Source: Candidatus Poribacteria bacterium (GTDB lineage: Bacteria; Poribacteria; WGA-4E; WGA-3G). From it: a stretch of DNA of 64,000 bases. A program made the translations under genes and the position numbers. The notes under the pieces were generated by a model. The model was not told the DNA's origin and did no database searches. It was given only the letters and a program-made list of their open reading frames with translations. This document shows, one piece after another, positions 49,960 through 58,310 of this stretch (its first letter is position 1; every line of letters begins with the position of its first letter). The stretch is taken from assembly GCA_003635195.1 (NCBI GenBank), contig PYIY01000196.1, forward strand, positions 1 to 64,000, written 5' to 3'.

Positions 49960-50875
49960 CAGATTGTTCACAGGATTGTGATAGGGATTCGCACAATTCC
50001 CGTGCCTCTATAACCGGTTCCGCTTCGCAAGGACGAATTTCTAATACCTTTAATATATCTGAAGGCAGCTGCTTGAAGATTTCGTCCCATTCAAGGTCTC
50101 CGGTTCCGGGTGGATGGTACGCCTCGAGATCTTGGAGATCGTGTAGGTTTACACCGACAAGATGCTCGGCATAATGCTCAAGCCATTGATTTGCCCAGCA
50201 TACGCCGAGTTTTTCCTGTCGCGCTGCATGTCCGACATCATGCCAATAACGCATTGGACTCCCGTAAAATTTCTCAAAGAACAATCCGACCTCATCAAAA
50301 TTCGGGATTTGGTAGTAATGTGGACGATTTTCAATGGCGATAGAGAGTTCCATCCGTAATGCGCCTTCGTTTAATTCATCAAGACTCCGTAAAACAGCGT
50401 CGTGGTGTTTCGCTTCTTTGCGCTTCCGCCATTCTGTGGCTTCTGTTACCTTTTGACCGAAGGCTTCAAACTCGCGCTCGCCGTAAGTGTAAAGGTCCGT
50501 CATCAGGTATGATCGGTCGTAGGTATCAACTTCACCGAGATGGAGAACGACGGTTTGAACTTCCAATTCAAGGGCAAGTTCCATCGTTTGGAGGGTGCGC
50601 CGGACTGCCTCTCTGCGTTCATCTGTGTTAAGACTGGAAAGCAAAATCTTCTCCTTTTCTGCATCTGCCTGAGATGTACCCGGGAGAATAGGGCAAAAAT
50701 TGTGGATGGAACAGGGCGGGTTTTCGCGGAAATACGGCTTAAGCTGCTCGACCTGCTCGGGTGTAAGATGCCTGCTGAGTTCGAGTGCCTCAAAGCCAAG
50801 ATTTTTGAGTTCATCAAATAAGGCGGCACCGTCTTGCTGTTGTAAGGCGTTCCACATCGTTGAAATTGCTAACAT
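49952..50875 (-). CDS. sugar phosphate isomerase/epimerase-like TIM-barrel protein
   Basis: 307 residues, xylose-isomerase-like barrel: MLAISTMWNALQQQDGAALF, ALELSRHLTPEQVEQ, VVLHLGEVDTYDRS, IAIENRPHYYQIP and YWHDVGHAARQEKL, with the metal-ligand E/D/H positions expected of the family. The reaction is not known. The start codon directly abuts leader repeat copy 2. Confidence 0.85.
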   Translation of the reverse strand: MLAISTMWNALQQQDGAALFDELKNLGFEALELSRHLTPEQVEQLKPYFRENPPCSIHNFCPILPGTSQADAEKEKILLSSLNTDERREAVRRTLQTMELALELEVQTVVLHLGEVDTYDRSYLMTDLYTYGEREFEAFGQKVTEATEWRKRKEAKHHDAVLRSLDELNEGALRMELSIAIENRPHYYQIPNFDEVGLFFEKFYGSPMRYWHDVGHAARQEKLGVCWANQWLEHYAEHLVGVNLHDLQDLEAYHPPGTGDLEWDEIFKQLPSDILKVLEIRPCEAEPVIEARELCESLSQSCEQSDV

Positions 50876-50963
50876 ATTTTTAACGTTCCTTGCGGTTCGT
50901 TGAGGCGAATCGTACAGGAACGTTTTACTCCGTATACCCAGCCCGCCCGTTGGTTAGGCTTAC
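50876..50963 (-). repeat. RBS-bearing leader repeat, copy 2
   Basis: Sense reading ends CCGCAAGGAACGTTAAAAAT and then the ATG at 50875. The 5-prime hairpin is AGCCT-aaccaacgggc-GGGCT; compared with copy 1 both sides changed (AGTCC/GGACT), keeping the stem. An AACGTTCC near 50921-50928 can pair with GGAACGTT, which contains the ribosome-binding site. Confidence 0.75.
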
Positions 50964-50981
50964 ACACCCGATTTACTTCAT

Positions 50982-51005
50982 TTTTAACGTTCCTTGCGGC
51001 TCGTT
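50982..51005 (-). repeat. RBS-bearing leader repeat, partial copy (3-prime end only)
   Basis: Sense AACGAGCCGCAAGGAACGTT, followed by AAAAATGAAGTAA, so the ATG here opens only a two-codon frame (M-K-stop). It lies between purN and copy 2. Confidence 0.5.
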
Positions 51006-51016
51006 ACAGAGCGTGT

Positions 51017-51622
51017 TTATGGCTTTACGATAACTTTGCGTCCTTCAACCTTCAATCTACCTTGTGCATACCATTTAATCACTTCAGGGTAGAGTTTGTG
51101 TTCCTCTACCTGAATCCGATTGTGTAATCTCTCTTGGTCATCCGTATCCAAAACAGGGACAACCGACTGAGCGATAATGGGTCCGGTATCTACATCCTCG
51201 TCAACGAAGTGAACGGTAACACCCGTGATTTTCACCCCGTAAGCCAATGTATCAGCAATAGGATGTGCACCGGGGAATGCGGGTAAAAGTGCGGGGTGGA
51301 CATTGATAATACGATTTTGGTATTTTTGGACGAAGGGGGGTTGGAACAGTTTCATAAATCCTGCGAGGACAATGAGTTCCACTGCATAGTCGTCAATGAG
51401 ACTTGAAATTTTTGCGTCAAAATCGACACGATTCTCAAAATCTTGGGTTTTAACAACATGTGTCGGTATACTTGCCCGTTTCGCCCGTGTGAGTGCGTAA
51501 GCCTTCCGTCGGTCACTAATCACAACAGCGATTTCAATACCGCTTGTTTCGTCTTGATGTAGCTGCTCAATCAGGGTTTGGAGATTCGTTCCGCTCCCTG
51601 AGACAAGTACTGCGATTTTCAA
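51017..51622 (-). CDS. purN: phosphoribosylglycinamide formyltransferase
   Basis: 201 residues. PurN transfers a formyl group from 10-formyl-THF to GAR in purine synthesis. Catalytic N107, H109 (INVHPALLP) and D145 (DVDTGPII) match the E. coli triad; phosphate-binding SGSGTNLQ is at the N-terminus. No other pur gene is adjacent. Confidence 0.95.
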   Translation of the reverse strand: MKIAVLVSGSGTNLQTLIEQLHQDETSGIEIAVVISDRRKAYALTRAKRASIPTHVVKTQDFENRVDFDAKISSLIDDYAVELIVLAGFMKLFQPPFVQKYQNRIINVHPALLPAFPGAHPIADTLAYGVKITGVTVHFVDEDVDTGPIIAQSVVPVLDTDDQERLHNRIQVEEHKLYPEVIKWYAQGRLKVEGRKVIVKP

Positions 51623-51644
51623 TCTTGATCCTTTACCTCACGTT

Positions 51645-52004
51645 GAGGTGTGAAAGCCCGGTCTCCCTTTAGGGTAGGGATGAAACACCTCCAAAAAACT
51701 TGATATTCAGTCAAAAATGTTGTATAATGTTCCTACGTATTAGCATTCATGTCAGACGGAGTGTGGAAGTCATTACCACACGCGCCTTGTATTGCTACCT
51801 CTCATTATTTCGTCGATTTGGACAAGGCGGGTTGGGGTACCCTGGACCTAAGCCAGATAAAACCGTTCGATCGCAACTTCGTGAGTGCGGCGGAAACGGA
51901 ATAAGAACCCGCGGGTGGAGCGATAATAAGACGGTGGACGCTTTGCGAAAACCGCAGTCGCTATGAAGCCGAAGCCCCACGCTTTAGCGTGTGGGTTGTA
52001 TCAC
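51645..52004 (+). mobile_element. deleted IS200/IS605-type element retaining both ends (PATE-like)
   Basis: Left end: a hairpin GAGGTGTGAAAGCCCGGTCT, ...GATGAAACACCTC (51645-51691), the form usual for IS605/IS1341 left ends. Right end: CCCCACGCTTTAGCGTGTGGG (51975-51995) running to GTATCAC. Between them are a strong promoter and about 150 bp shared with 21694-21855, reading as the tail of a TnpB-type gene (GGNGIRTRGWSDNKTVDALR). TnpA and most of TnpB are absent, so it is non-autonomous. The tail plus right end is where an omega-RNA (guide scaffold) would be encoded in intact elements. The last bases TCA are the stop of the convergent VWA gene. Confidence 0.6.
51700..51728 (+). promoter_or_regulatory. 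strong promoter inside the IS200/IS605 remnant
   Basis: -35 TTGATA (51700-51705), 17-base spacer, -10 TATAAT (51723-51728). It points into the omega-RNA-like segment and towards the 3-prime end of the VWA gene on the opposite strand. Confidence 0.65.
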
Positions 52005-53809
52005 CAATACGAGTTATTTGTCCTCTGTCCTTCTGGAATAGGCACCCAAACGCTATGGGTTTTGGTCGCTGCTTCTTGTTGGAAATCGTCATAGGTGCCG
52101 ACGACGCTGACGAGGATTTGTTTCTGCTCTAACATTTGGATAATAGCGAGTGGTGAGTATTCACCTTTCGCGGGTTCATCTGTAACGAGCAGGAAATAGG
52201 GTTTGGCATTTGAACGGAGTTTTAACTGTCGGAGTCCTTTCGCTACAGCGTCCAATAACGTTTCATCGTCTTGGCACCGCAATTCAACGATTTTTCGCAC
52301 CTGTTCAAGCGTTTGCGGGGGATTGTAGACGTTGATCATGTTCACAGATGCCCGCGCCCGGAAACGGACGACCCCTATCTGATAATCGACTAAAGCGTTA
52401 TCCAAGTCCCGAACAAGTATATCAAGTTGCTTTAAAAAATTTGGAAGTTTATCGTCCATACTCTCGCTACTGTCAACAAATAGAATAAGATCAATTGGCG
52501 TGTAACTGCCATGTTTGAGCACATCGCTACCGATTTTTTTAGAAACATTCGCCCATAGTGCGTTCCGTAGCGACACGGCTTTACTTCTCGGTGTCATCGC
52601 TCTATTGAGCCGTTGCGCCATTTGCGGTCGTGGTTTCTCAGGAATGAGATGCCATTTCCCGCCGGTTTCAGCGGCAAGTAAATGATGTTCATCAAGGGGA
52701 AGCCCAAGGACATTCACATAGATACCGAACTCTCGGCAGTAAGCGATAGCATCCTTCACCTTTACCCCTTCTCGACTCGTTAAAGGTTCGTCAGTAACAA
52801 GAATAAAATGCTTTTTAGATGTAGGACGGAATCGGAGTTCTTTGACAGTTTGAACGATAGCATCTAAGGCGTTTTCATCCTGATGGACGCCGATGGCTTG
52901 GAGCGTACGTTTGTATTCAGTATAACTTTTCGTTAACTGGACGACGTTGATAACGTTGTGTTCTTTATATGCCCAGAATTCTGTGACACCGAGTGCGTAA
53001 TCGATTTTGGAGGCTTTGTAGACATCTACCATTTCTTTGAGATGCTCAATGACAGCTTCGATATTATCACCCATACTGCCGCTGGCATCAATAACGAAGA
53101 CGACATCAATTGGACCGCCCTCGCTCGTTTCGAGAATCTCTTGTGCAAGTTTTTGCATAAGTCTCGGGAACGGCACGTTAGGCAATTCTTTCCGTTTTTC
53201 CTGGATTTCTTCCACCAGTGCTGCTGATAGATCCTCTTCTTCCTCTTCTACTATTTTAAGGGTCGAAACTTTTGGTGCGCGTTGAATTCTTGGCGGTCCT
53301 GAGCGTTTCGTGCCAAAGGTCGTGTTCCCTGCGGGACTTCCCGCTTCTGTTTTTGACAAATTCCCTTCAATATCGCGAAGCGTACGGGCAGCCGTGCTGA
53401 CATCATCCCAGTTTTTTTTCGACAGATCGAGAGATGCTGAAGGTTTTTCTGTTTCAATTTCGGCGTGTAAGCTGCGTCCTACGGCAGGGCGCGGATTTTC
53501 AGTCGGCACGGCGACAGGAGATACCAAGGAGGGTAGGGATTCCGCGGTCGTAACATCCGCAAGATCACGTGGAGGCGTGTGAAGACGCGGCATGATCTTT
53601 TTCAGCGGAGGTTTCGGTCGTGCACTGTTTTCCACTGGGATGAGTTCTGCTGCAAGACCTGCCTTATCTGATGTTATCGGTTGATTCTGCACCACGACGT
53701 AAAAGGTTGTAATGAAAAAAAACAGATGGAACACCAGAGAAATGGACAATGCCTTACGGGTTACTGACTTCGTTTTCCAAGTGCTATATAAACGGTTTAC
53801 TGATTTCAT
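52001..53809 (-). CDS. membrane protein with two von Willebrand A domains
   Basis: 602 residues. One N-terminal membrane helix (about 20-42, KALSISLVFHLFFFITTFYV), a Pro-rich linker, then two VWA domains. VWA 1 (about 235-390) has a full MIDAS (DASGS, then VTDEP). VWA 2 (about 445-590) has DSSES, which departs from DxSxS only mildly, plus VTDEP. The same domain duplicated suggests metal-dependent protein binding outside the membrane. It follows the anti-sigma gene by 76 bp on the same strand and may be part of the response. Confidence 0.9.
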   Translation of the reverse strand: MKSVNRLYSTWKTKSVTRKALSISLVFHLFFFITTFYVVVQNQPITSDKAGLAAELIPVENSARPKPPLKKIMPRLHTPPRDLADVTTAESLPSLVSPVAVPTENPRPAVGRSLHAEIETEKPSASLDLSKKNWDDVSTAARTLRDIEGNLSKTEAGSPAGNTTFGTKRSGPPRIQRAPKVSTLKIVEEEEEDLSAALVEEIQEKRKELPNVPFPRLMQKLAQEILETSEGGPIDVVFVIDASGSMGDNIEAVIEHLKEMVDVYKASKIDYALGVTEFWAYKEHNVINVVQLTKSYTEYKRTLQAIGVHQDENALDAIVQTVKELRFRPTSKKHFILVTDEPLTSREGVKVKDAIAYCREFGIYVNVLGLPLDEHHLLAAETGGKWHLIPEKPRPQMAQRLNRAMTPRSKAVSLRNALWANVSKKIGSDVLKHGSYTPIDLILFVDSSESMDDKLPNFLKQLDILVRDLDNALVDYQIGVVRFRARASVNMINVYNPPQTLEQVRKIVELRCQDDETLLDAVAKGLRQLKLRSNAKPYFLLVTDEPAKGEYSPLAIIQMLEQKQILVSVVGTYDDFQQEAATKTHSVWVPIPEGQRTNNSYW

Positions 53810-53885
53810 TTTTCAAATCCAATATTAAGGTGTTACAGTAGAACTCCGTCAAGCAGATAGGAACGCTTGCTTCTAAAGATACGGC

Positions 53886-54482
53886 TTACTTCCCTTGAAG
53901 GTAGGTTGTAAGTAAACGCTTAGGCGGTTCAGGCTGAATAACTTCAAAAGAAATTAACTTCTCGGCATTCAGCTCGAGTTCATGCGATTTCTCTACCAGT
54001 TTATCACCAGAAGGTGGATAGAGCGTTACGCCTACCATTGTAAAGACGGCGAAGGTCAATATGAAGATGTAAACTGGGCTGCGTGTCCGAATACTGTAAC
54101 GCAGGTTTCCCATCAATGTTGAGAGGTGCTGCGTCCATCCAAGCGATGTTTCAACAAACCGGGCGACGCGAGATCGCAGCGAATCGTGTTGTCGCTGCTG
54201 CAATGCCGATTCCGATACGCGAGCCATGACACCGCTTAAGAAATCATCAGAGACCTCTACGCTTCCGGCGTGACGGAGAAACCTGTCGGTCTGTTGTAGC
54301 AGTTGTACATGATCGGCACAAACTTCGCACTTTTTGAGGTGCCGTCGGATGAGGTGGCGTTTCCATGCGGGTAACTCTTTGTCAATGTAAGCGGAGAGCT
54401 CGTCTGGACTCACAAGTAGTGCTTCACATTCTGATGTATGTATGTGTGGGAATTCGGTTTGTCTATATTTCTTCACTGACAT
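53886..54482 (-). CDS. anti-sigma factor with zf-HC2 domain and TM helix
   Basis: 198 residues, GGGAGGAAA before the ATG. Zinc motif HLKKCEVC (H-x3-C-x2-C) at about residues 48-55, a helical linker, one membrane helix (about 136-155, VYIFILTFAVFTMVGVTLYP) and a periplasmic tail. This is the classic anti-sigma layout holding an ECF sigma at the membrane. It overlaps the sigma gene by 20 bp. Confidence 0.9.
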   Translation of the reverse strand: MSVKKYRQTEFPHIHTSECEALLVSPDELSAYIDKELPAWKRHLIRRHLKKCEVCADHVQLLQQTDRFLRHAGSVEVSDDFLSGVMARVSESALQQRQHDSLRSRVARFVETSLGWTQHLSTLMGNLRYSIRTRSPVYIFILTFAVFTMVGVTLYPPSGDKLVEKSHELELNAEKLISFEVIQPEPPKRLLTTYLQGK

Positions 54483-55065
54483 TTTCCTCCCCTATTCCCG
54501 CCTTGATAAGAAGTTTTTTCATTTTTTGCCGAGCGCGATGGATCAACGCTTTAATAGCTCCTACCGAGCATCCAATAATTTCTGCGACCTCTTCATACCG
54601 CAAATCTTGATATGTAACGAGCGTCAGCGCGACGCGTTGATTTTCTGGTAACTGTGCGAGTGCTTTGCGGATCATTTGTCGCTGTTCCTTTTTTTCGAGA
54701 AGTATATCAGGTAGGTAGCGGGTATCCCGCATGATTTCACTATGATACACATCCTCGCCTTCCTCAACAAGGTCTTCAAGGAAGCAGGTATTCCGACGTG
54801 AACGGTTCCGAATCTCGTTTCGACACAAATTTGTGGCGATTGTATAGAGCCAGCTTCTGAACGATGCGGTCGGTTCATAGCGGCTCGCGCTCTTGAAGAC
54901 CCGAAGGAACGTTTCTTGGGAGAGGTCCTCAGAGCGGTGATAGTCGTCAATAGAGCGGTGGATATAGTTAATCAGCGGGTTTTGATACCGTCGCACGAGC
55001 AACTCAAACGCCGCTATATCTCCTTTACGACATTTCATCATCAAGTCTTCATCTGAAACAAACAT
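54463..55065 (-). CDS. ECF RNA polymerase sigma factor
   Basis: 200 residues. Sigma region 2 at about 12-85 (RSEDLSQETFLRVFKSASRY, FRSWLYTIATN), region 4 at about 130-185 (VTYQDLRYEEVAEIIGCSVG, ALIHRARQKMKK). It overlaps the anti-sigma gene and so forms a standard regulatory pair; regulated genes may include the downstream VWA gene (inference). Its start codon abuts leader repeat copy 3. Confidence 0.93.
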   Translation of the reverse strand: MFVSDEDLMMKCRKGDIAAFELLVRRYQNPLINYIHRSIDDYHRSEDLSQETFLRVFKSASRYEPTASFRSWLYTIATNLCRNEIRNRSRRNTCFLEDLVEEGEDVYHSEIMRDTRYLPDILLEKKEQRQMIRKALAQLPENQRVALTLVTYQDLRYEEVAEIIGCSVGAIKALIHRARQKMKKLLIKAGIGEENVSEEI

Positions 55066-55154
55066 TTTTTTAATGTTCCTTGCGGTTCGATGAGGGTAAA
55101 CGTATCAAAAACGTCTCTCTCCGTAGACCCGTCCCGGCGCGTTGCTTGGGACTA
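55066..55154 (-). repeat. RBS-bearing leader repeat, copy 3
   Basis: Sense reading ends CCGCAAGGAACATTAAAAAA, then the sigma ATG at 55065. The 5-prime hairpin GTCCC-aagcaacgcgcc-GGGAC differs in sequence from copies 1 and 2 but keeps base pairing. Confidence 0.7.
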
Positions 55155-55253
55155 CATTTGCGGTCGCCTGCAATGACCGCGCAGGCAGGATTTGATCAGA
55201 AAATGGGACTTTTCCGAAACTCCTGATTACACGCCTCGCGAAAAATAAAAAAT

Positions 55254-55328
55254 CCTTGCGGTTCGGTTAGGCGTGATTTTCGCTGATACGCCTTTCCGTA
55301 GACTCAGCCTACCCGACGGTTGGACTTA
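55254..55328 (-). repeat. leader repeat, copy 4 (3-prime end degenerate)
   Basis: Sense TAAGTCCAACCGTCGGGTAG, ... GTCTACGGA, ... GAACCGCAAGGA, then TTTTTTATTTT without ATG. TAA at its start is the stop of the TPR gene. Between copies 3 and 4 is a GCCTGC/GCAGGC hairpin (55166-55186). Confidence 0.6.
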
Positions 55329-55883
55329 CACCTTCTGGTCAAAATCGAATTGAAGTTTCAATTTAATTCGCATTGCTGCTTTGTATGCGTTGATTGCTTC
55401 ACGCCGCTTGCCTTGGAATGTATAGACTGCCCCAAGCTCAGAATGCAACTCCGGGTGATTTGGAATAAAACGGATGGCGCGCGTGTAAACGTCAACAGCC
55501 TCGTCGTAGCGTTTCAGCAAGCGATAAGTTGCGGCGAGATTAATGTGCGCTGTCGCTTCGCTCGGCTCACATGCGACCGCCATTTTGTAGGCATCTATCG
55601 CCTTTTCATAATCACCGAGCATAAAATACGCCAAACCGAGATGGAAATGTGCCTCCGCCGACTCACGGTTATACTGAATTACCTGCTGAAATTCTTCAAT
55701 GGCTTTCGTGTAGTTCCGAGCGTTTAAGGCATCCGCGCCGTCTTTTAAGTGTTTCGCTGCGGTCTGATGTGTATGAATATCGATCTGTCCACGCTGGATG
55801 AGTTTCTTTTGTGTCTGGTTTGAAGACACTGCGGAATCGTCAGATACTAAGGCGTTTTCTGGATCGGTTTTGTTGTTTTTCAT
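55326..55883 (-). CDS. TPR-repeat protein
   Basis: 185 residues, AGGAAAAGACAG before the ATG. At least three TPR units at about 35-180: LNARNYTKAIEEFQQVIQYN, LGLAYFMLGDYEKAIDAYKM, NLAATYRLLKRYDEAVDVYT, ELGAVYTFQGKRREAINAYK. No signal peptide; probably a cytoplasmic scaffold. It lies 17 bp after the FGE-like gene. Confidence 0.85.
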   Translation of the reverse strand: MKNNKTDPENALVSDDSAVSSNQTQKKLIQRGQIDIHTHQTAAKHLKDGADALNARNYTKAIEEFQQVIQYNRESAEAHFHLGLAYFMLGDYEKAIDAYKMAVACEPSEATAHINLAATYRLLKRYDEAVDVYTRAIRFIPNHPELHSELGAVYTFQGKRREAINAYKAAMRIKLKLQFDFDQKV

Positions 55884-55900
55884 CTGTCTTTTCCTATGGC

Positions 55901-56800
55901 TTAACGCGCGATGCGGAACCCAATCACAAACTCCGCGTATCCGTTGCTAAAGAAATCGTAACTGGTGCAGGTACTATAGTCATGATTGTAATACCATGCA
56001 CCGCCACATGCTACACGAAAATTCCCCTCATCGTCATAAGGTGTATCTGTCCACTCCCACACATTTCCGACCATATCGTAACAACCGAAAGGACTGATGC
56101 CGTCCCTGAAACTAACGACTGGAGTCGTTGTGCCTGCGCCGAGTTCTGCGGTATTGCATCGCGGTTTGTCGATTTCGTGTCCCCACGGAAAAAGTCTATC
56201 ATCAGCACCGCGTGCAGCGTATTGCCACTCAGAAAACGTCGGTAGTCTGCCACCGATATAACCGGCATACGCCTCAGCATCTTCACACGTTATCCAGACA
56301 ACAGGGTGATCCCCTCTGTTTGCTGGATAAATACCGTCTGCCCAATCCTGTGGTGGCGGGTGTCCTGTTTCCTGAACAAACCGTTGGTATTGCGCGTTGG
56401 TTACAGGGTAGACCCCGATCTCAAACCCATCCATTTCAAGCGGGGCATTATCTTCGCCGATATAGGCTATCCCTGCGGGGATGTCAACGGTTGCATCTAA
56501 TACTTGTAGTGCGGCATTACGGACTTCTTTATTTTCGTGTGCAAGCGCGTACCCGAGCGGTGAGATGACTTCACCGACCGGTGGCATGGTAAGCTGCGAC
56601 ATCGTTTCCCAACCGAGTTCTGTGCTTAGCAGTCGTCGGACTGCTTCAGATAACGACGCATCGAAATGCCAAGTCCAATAGTCTCTGCTGAGTTTTCGGA
56701 GTGCCTCTGGCGTATTGCTCTCTACCAGTGCCAGTCGAGACGCGCTTGACTTTGTTATATTTAGTGTGTTTTTTGTTGTAACGCTGTTTGTGCGTTCCAT
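55901..56800 (-). CDS. FGE-sulfatase (SUMF1) domain protein lacking the usual cysteines
   Basis: 299 residues. The last two-thirds is the SUMF1/FGE fold: FEIGVYPVTNAQYQRFVQET, PVVWITCEDAEAYAGYIGGR, LPTFSEWQYAARGADDRLFPWG, MVGNVWEWT, ACGGAWYYNHDY, VIGFRIAR. Formylglycine-generating enzymes need a Cys pair after the GGS-x-x motif (C and C five residues on); here the aligned positions are Tyr and Ser, with one Cys two residues later. So it may be a SUMF1-fold protein with another role (for example binding) instead of a sulfatase activator. The first 90 residues are helical. Confidence 0.8.
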   Translation of the reverse strand: MERTNSVTTKNTLNITKSSASRLALVESNTPEALRKLSRDYWTWHFDASLSEAVRRLLSTELGWETMSQLTMPPVGEVISPLGYALAHENKEVRNAALQVLDATVDIPAGIAYIGEDNAPLEMDGFEIGVYPVTNAQYQRFVQETGHPPPQDWADGIYPANRGDHPVVWITCEDAEAYAGYIGGRLPTFSEWQYAARGADDRLFPWGHEIDKPRCNTAELGAGTTTPVVSFRDGISPFGCYDMVGNVWEWTDTPYDDEGNFRVACGGAWYYNHDYSTCTSYDFFSNGYAEFVIGFRIAR

Positions 56801-56912
56801 GTTTACTATAGTAGCATAAAGAAAGCGTTTTTTGCAAGGTGTTTTTTCGTGGCAGTTGTTCCTTCGTTATTTTCTCAGGAAATCACTAATGTCCTGCTCG
56901 TGGCTTACTGAT

Positions 56913-57650
56913 TCACAGATCAAGTTTATCCAATCCCATAATTGTCAGAATTTCAGTTAATGAGGTGACTTCATAGTCAGGCTGAATCCCTGTGTCATTT
57001 GGAAGTTCGTCGCGGTTGAGCCAGACGGAAGGCGCGCCAACGTTTTTTGCTCCTGCGACATCACTTTTAAGGGAATCACCTACATGTAGCATTTGGTTCA
57101 GTTCGCAACCCGCTCTCTCAGCCGTTATCTGAAAGATTTCTGGATCCGGCTTCTCAACTTGTACATCTTGGGAAAAAACAACAAAGGCGAAACGTCCTTC
57201 GAGTCCACAATTTTCGGGATAGGTGTTTCCATTTGAAAGCAATCCTAACTTGAAACGTGGTGCTAAGGCATCAAAGGTCGGGATAACATCTGGATACAAT
57301 TCTATATCCCCATAACGGTGTTTACGGTATACAGCGTTCAGGTGTGCAGCGAGTTCTTTATCTGGGTGTCCAACGTGTTCAAGTGTCCGTTCAAACGCGC
57401 GCTGTCGAATTTCCAACAGACTCCAGATTTCGCCTTTTACCTCTTCAGCAAACTGATCACGGATTGCAATCATTTCGTCAACAGTCAGCTTCAAGACACG
57501 TGGCGTTGGTATTTGTCTTTGCAGCTCCATTAATGTTTGCTTGAGCGAATGCCGCATCACTTTCCGAAAATCCCATAAGGTCATGTCACCGTCAAAAGAG
57601 ATTGTTGAAATTTGCAAGGGTTTCTCTATTTCACCGCGTTGAACTCTCAT
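56913..57650 (-). CDS. HAD-superfamily hydrolase
   Basis: 245 residues from the ATG at 57650 (GGGGG upstream; the longer frame from 57725 lies inside the preceding gene). Motif I FDGDMTLWDF has the nucleophile Asp, motif II LLSNGNTYP, motif III K in QVEKPDPEIF, motif IV LHVGDSLKSDVAGAKN. A phosphatase or dehalogenase; substrate unknown. It overlaps the upstream small gene by 20 bp. Confidence 0.87.
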   Translation of the reverse strand: MRVQRGEIEKPLQISTISFDGDMTLWDFRKVMRHSLKQTLMELQRQIPTPRVLKLTVDEMIAIRDQFAEEVKGEIWSLLEIRQRAFERTLEHVGHPDKELAAHLNAVYRKHRYGDIELYPDVIPTFDALAPRFKLGLLSNGNTYPENCGLEGRFAFVVFSQDVQVEKPDPEIFQITAERAGCELNQMLHVGDSLKSDVAGAKNVGAPSVWLNRDELPNDTGIQPDYEVTSLTEILTIMGLDKLDL

Positions 57651-57912
57651 CACGCCCCCGTGGAACCATGTCATTGTAAACGTCCATCTCTGGATCATCC
57701 CATCCTGCGCGTAGCCCAAACTCAATAAGCAGAGCAGTTCGTTCCTTTTCTGTTATTGGACCGTCATCGTAGTATACACCTTTTCGCATCCGTTCAAACG
57801 TTTCGACAGGTAACACAACATATTCTACATTTGTTTCTGGATCCACTAACCGTACAGGATCCTCCTGAGACTCCTTGATTGCTTGTTTAATTTCTTTAGA
57901 AAGGGTTATCAC
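57631..57912 (-). CDS. small antitoxin-like hypothetical protein
   Basis: 93 residues from a GTG at 57912 with GGAGGAG upstream; the GTG overlaps the TGA of the upstream gene (GTGA), supporting the start. The sequence LSKEIKQAIKESQEDPVRLV, DPETNVEYVVLPVETFERMR resembles the N-terminal strands of Phd/YefM-like or similar small proteins. No toxin partner; a firm family is not recognised. Confidence 0.55.
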   Translation of the reverse strand: MITLSKEIKQAIKESQEDPVRLVDPETNVEYVVLPVETFERMRKGVYYDDGPITEKERTALLIEFGLRAGWDDPEMDVYNDMVPRGRDESSTR

Positions 57913-58310
57913 AATTGCTCCTCCGTTGTTGATACACCGACCGAGGCGTGGATCTGTGCGAACTTCCACGAATCATCCATTTTTTCCAACACCCCTGTCA
58001 TCCGCATCACGAATGCCTCTGGTGTGCCTCGCCATTTGAGTTTCCAGACCTGTCGCGTGTAGAACCAAGCAGTATCGCCGCGTTCCTGAACATCAAGCTT
58101 AATAAACTTGATGCTGAAATCCTCAGTGCTTGCGACGTGGTTTCGATAATACGCCGCGATTTCTGCGCTGCCTTCAACAACTTCGTCTGCATCGGTGCCG
58201 ATCTTGACGTAATGTGTGGCAGGAAGCATCATTTCAATGAGGGTTTCAGCATCTCTGGCAACGAGTGCGTCAAAATATGATGTCACTGTATCATGCGCAT
58301 TCGGCATCAT
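57909..58310 (-). CDS. SnoaL-like/NTF2-fold small protein
   Basis: 133 residues from the ATG at 58310 (AGGAATTC upstream). The segment VTSYFDALVARDAETLIEMM, VVEGSAEIAAYYRNHV and WRGTPEAFVMRMTGVLEKMDD SWKFAQIHAS fits the NTF2-like fold of SnoaL/DUF4440 proteins, which bind or convert small molecules. The start overlaps the end of the upstream gene by 20 bp. Confidence 0.8.
   Translation of the reverse strand: MMPNAHDTVTSYFDALVARDAETLIEMMLPATHYVKIGTDADEVVEGSAEIAAYYRNHVASTEDFSIKFIKLDVQERGDTAWFYTRQVWKLKWRGTPEAFVMRMTGVLEKMDDSWKFAQIHASVGVSTTEEQL

Noticed and set aside
51700..51966. An 88-residue open frame (MIFSQKCCIMFLRISIHVRR and so on) as a gene
   Set aside because: It begins at the -35 box of a promoter and runs through the IS200/IS605 remnant. 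Only the last 45 codons make sense, as the tail of a broken TnpB-type gene.
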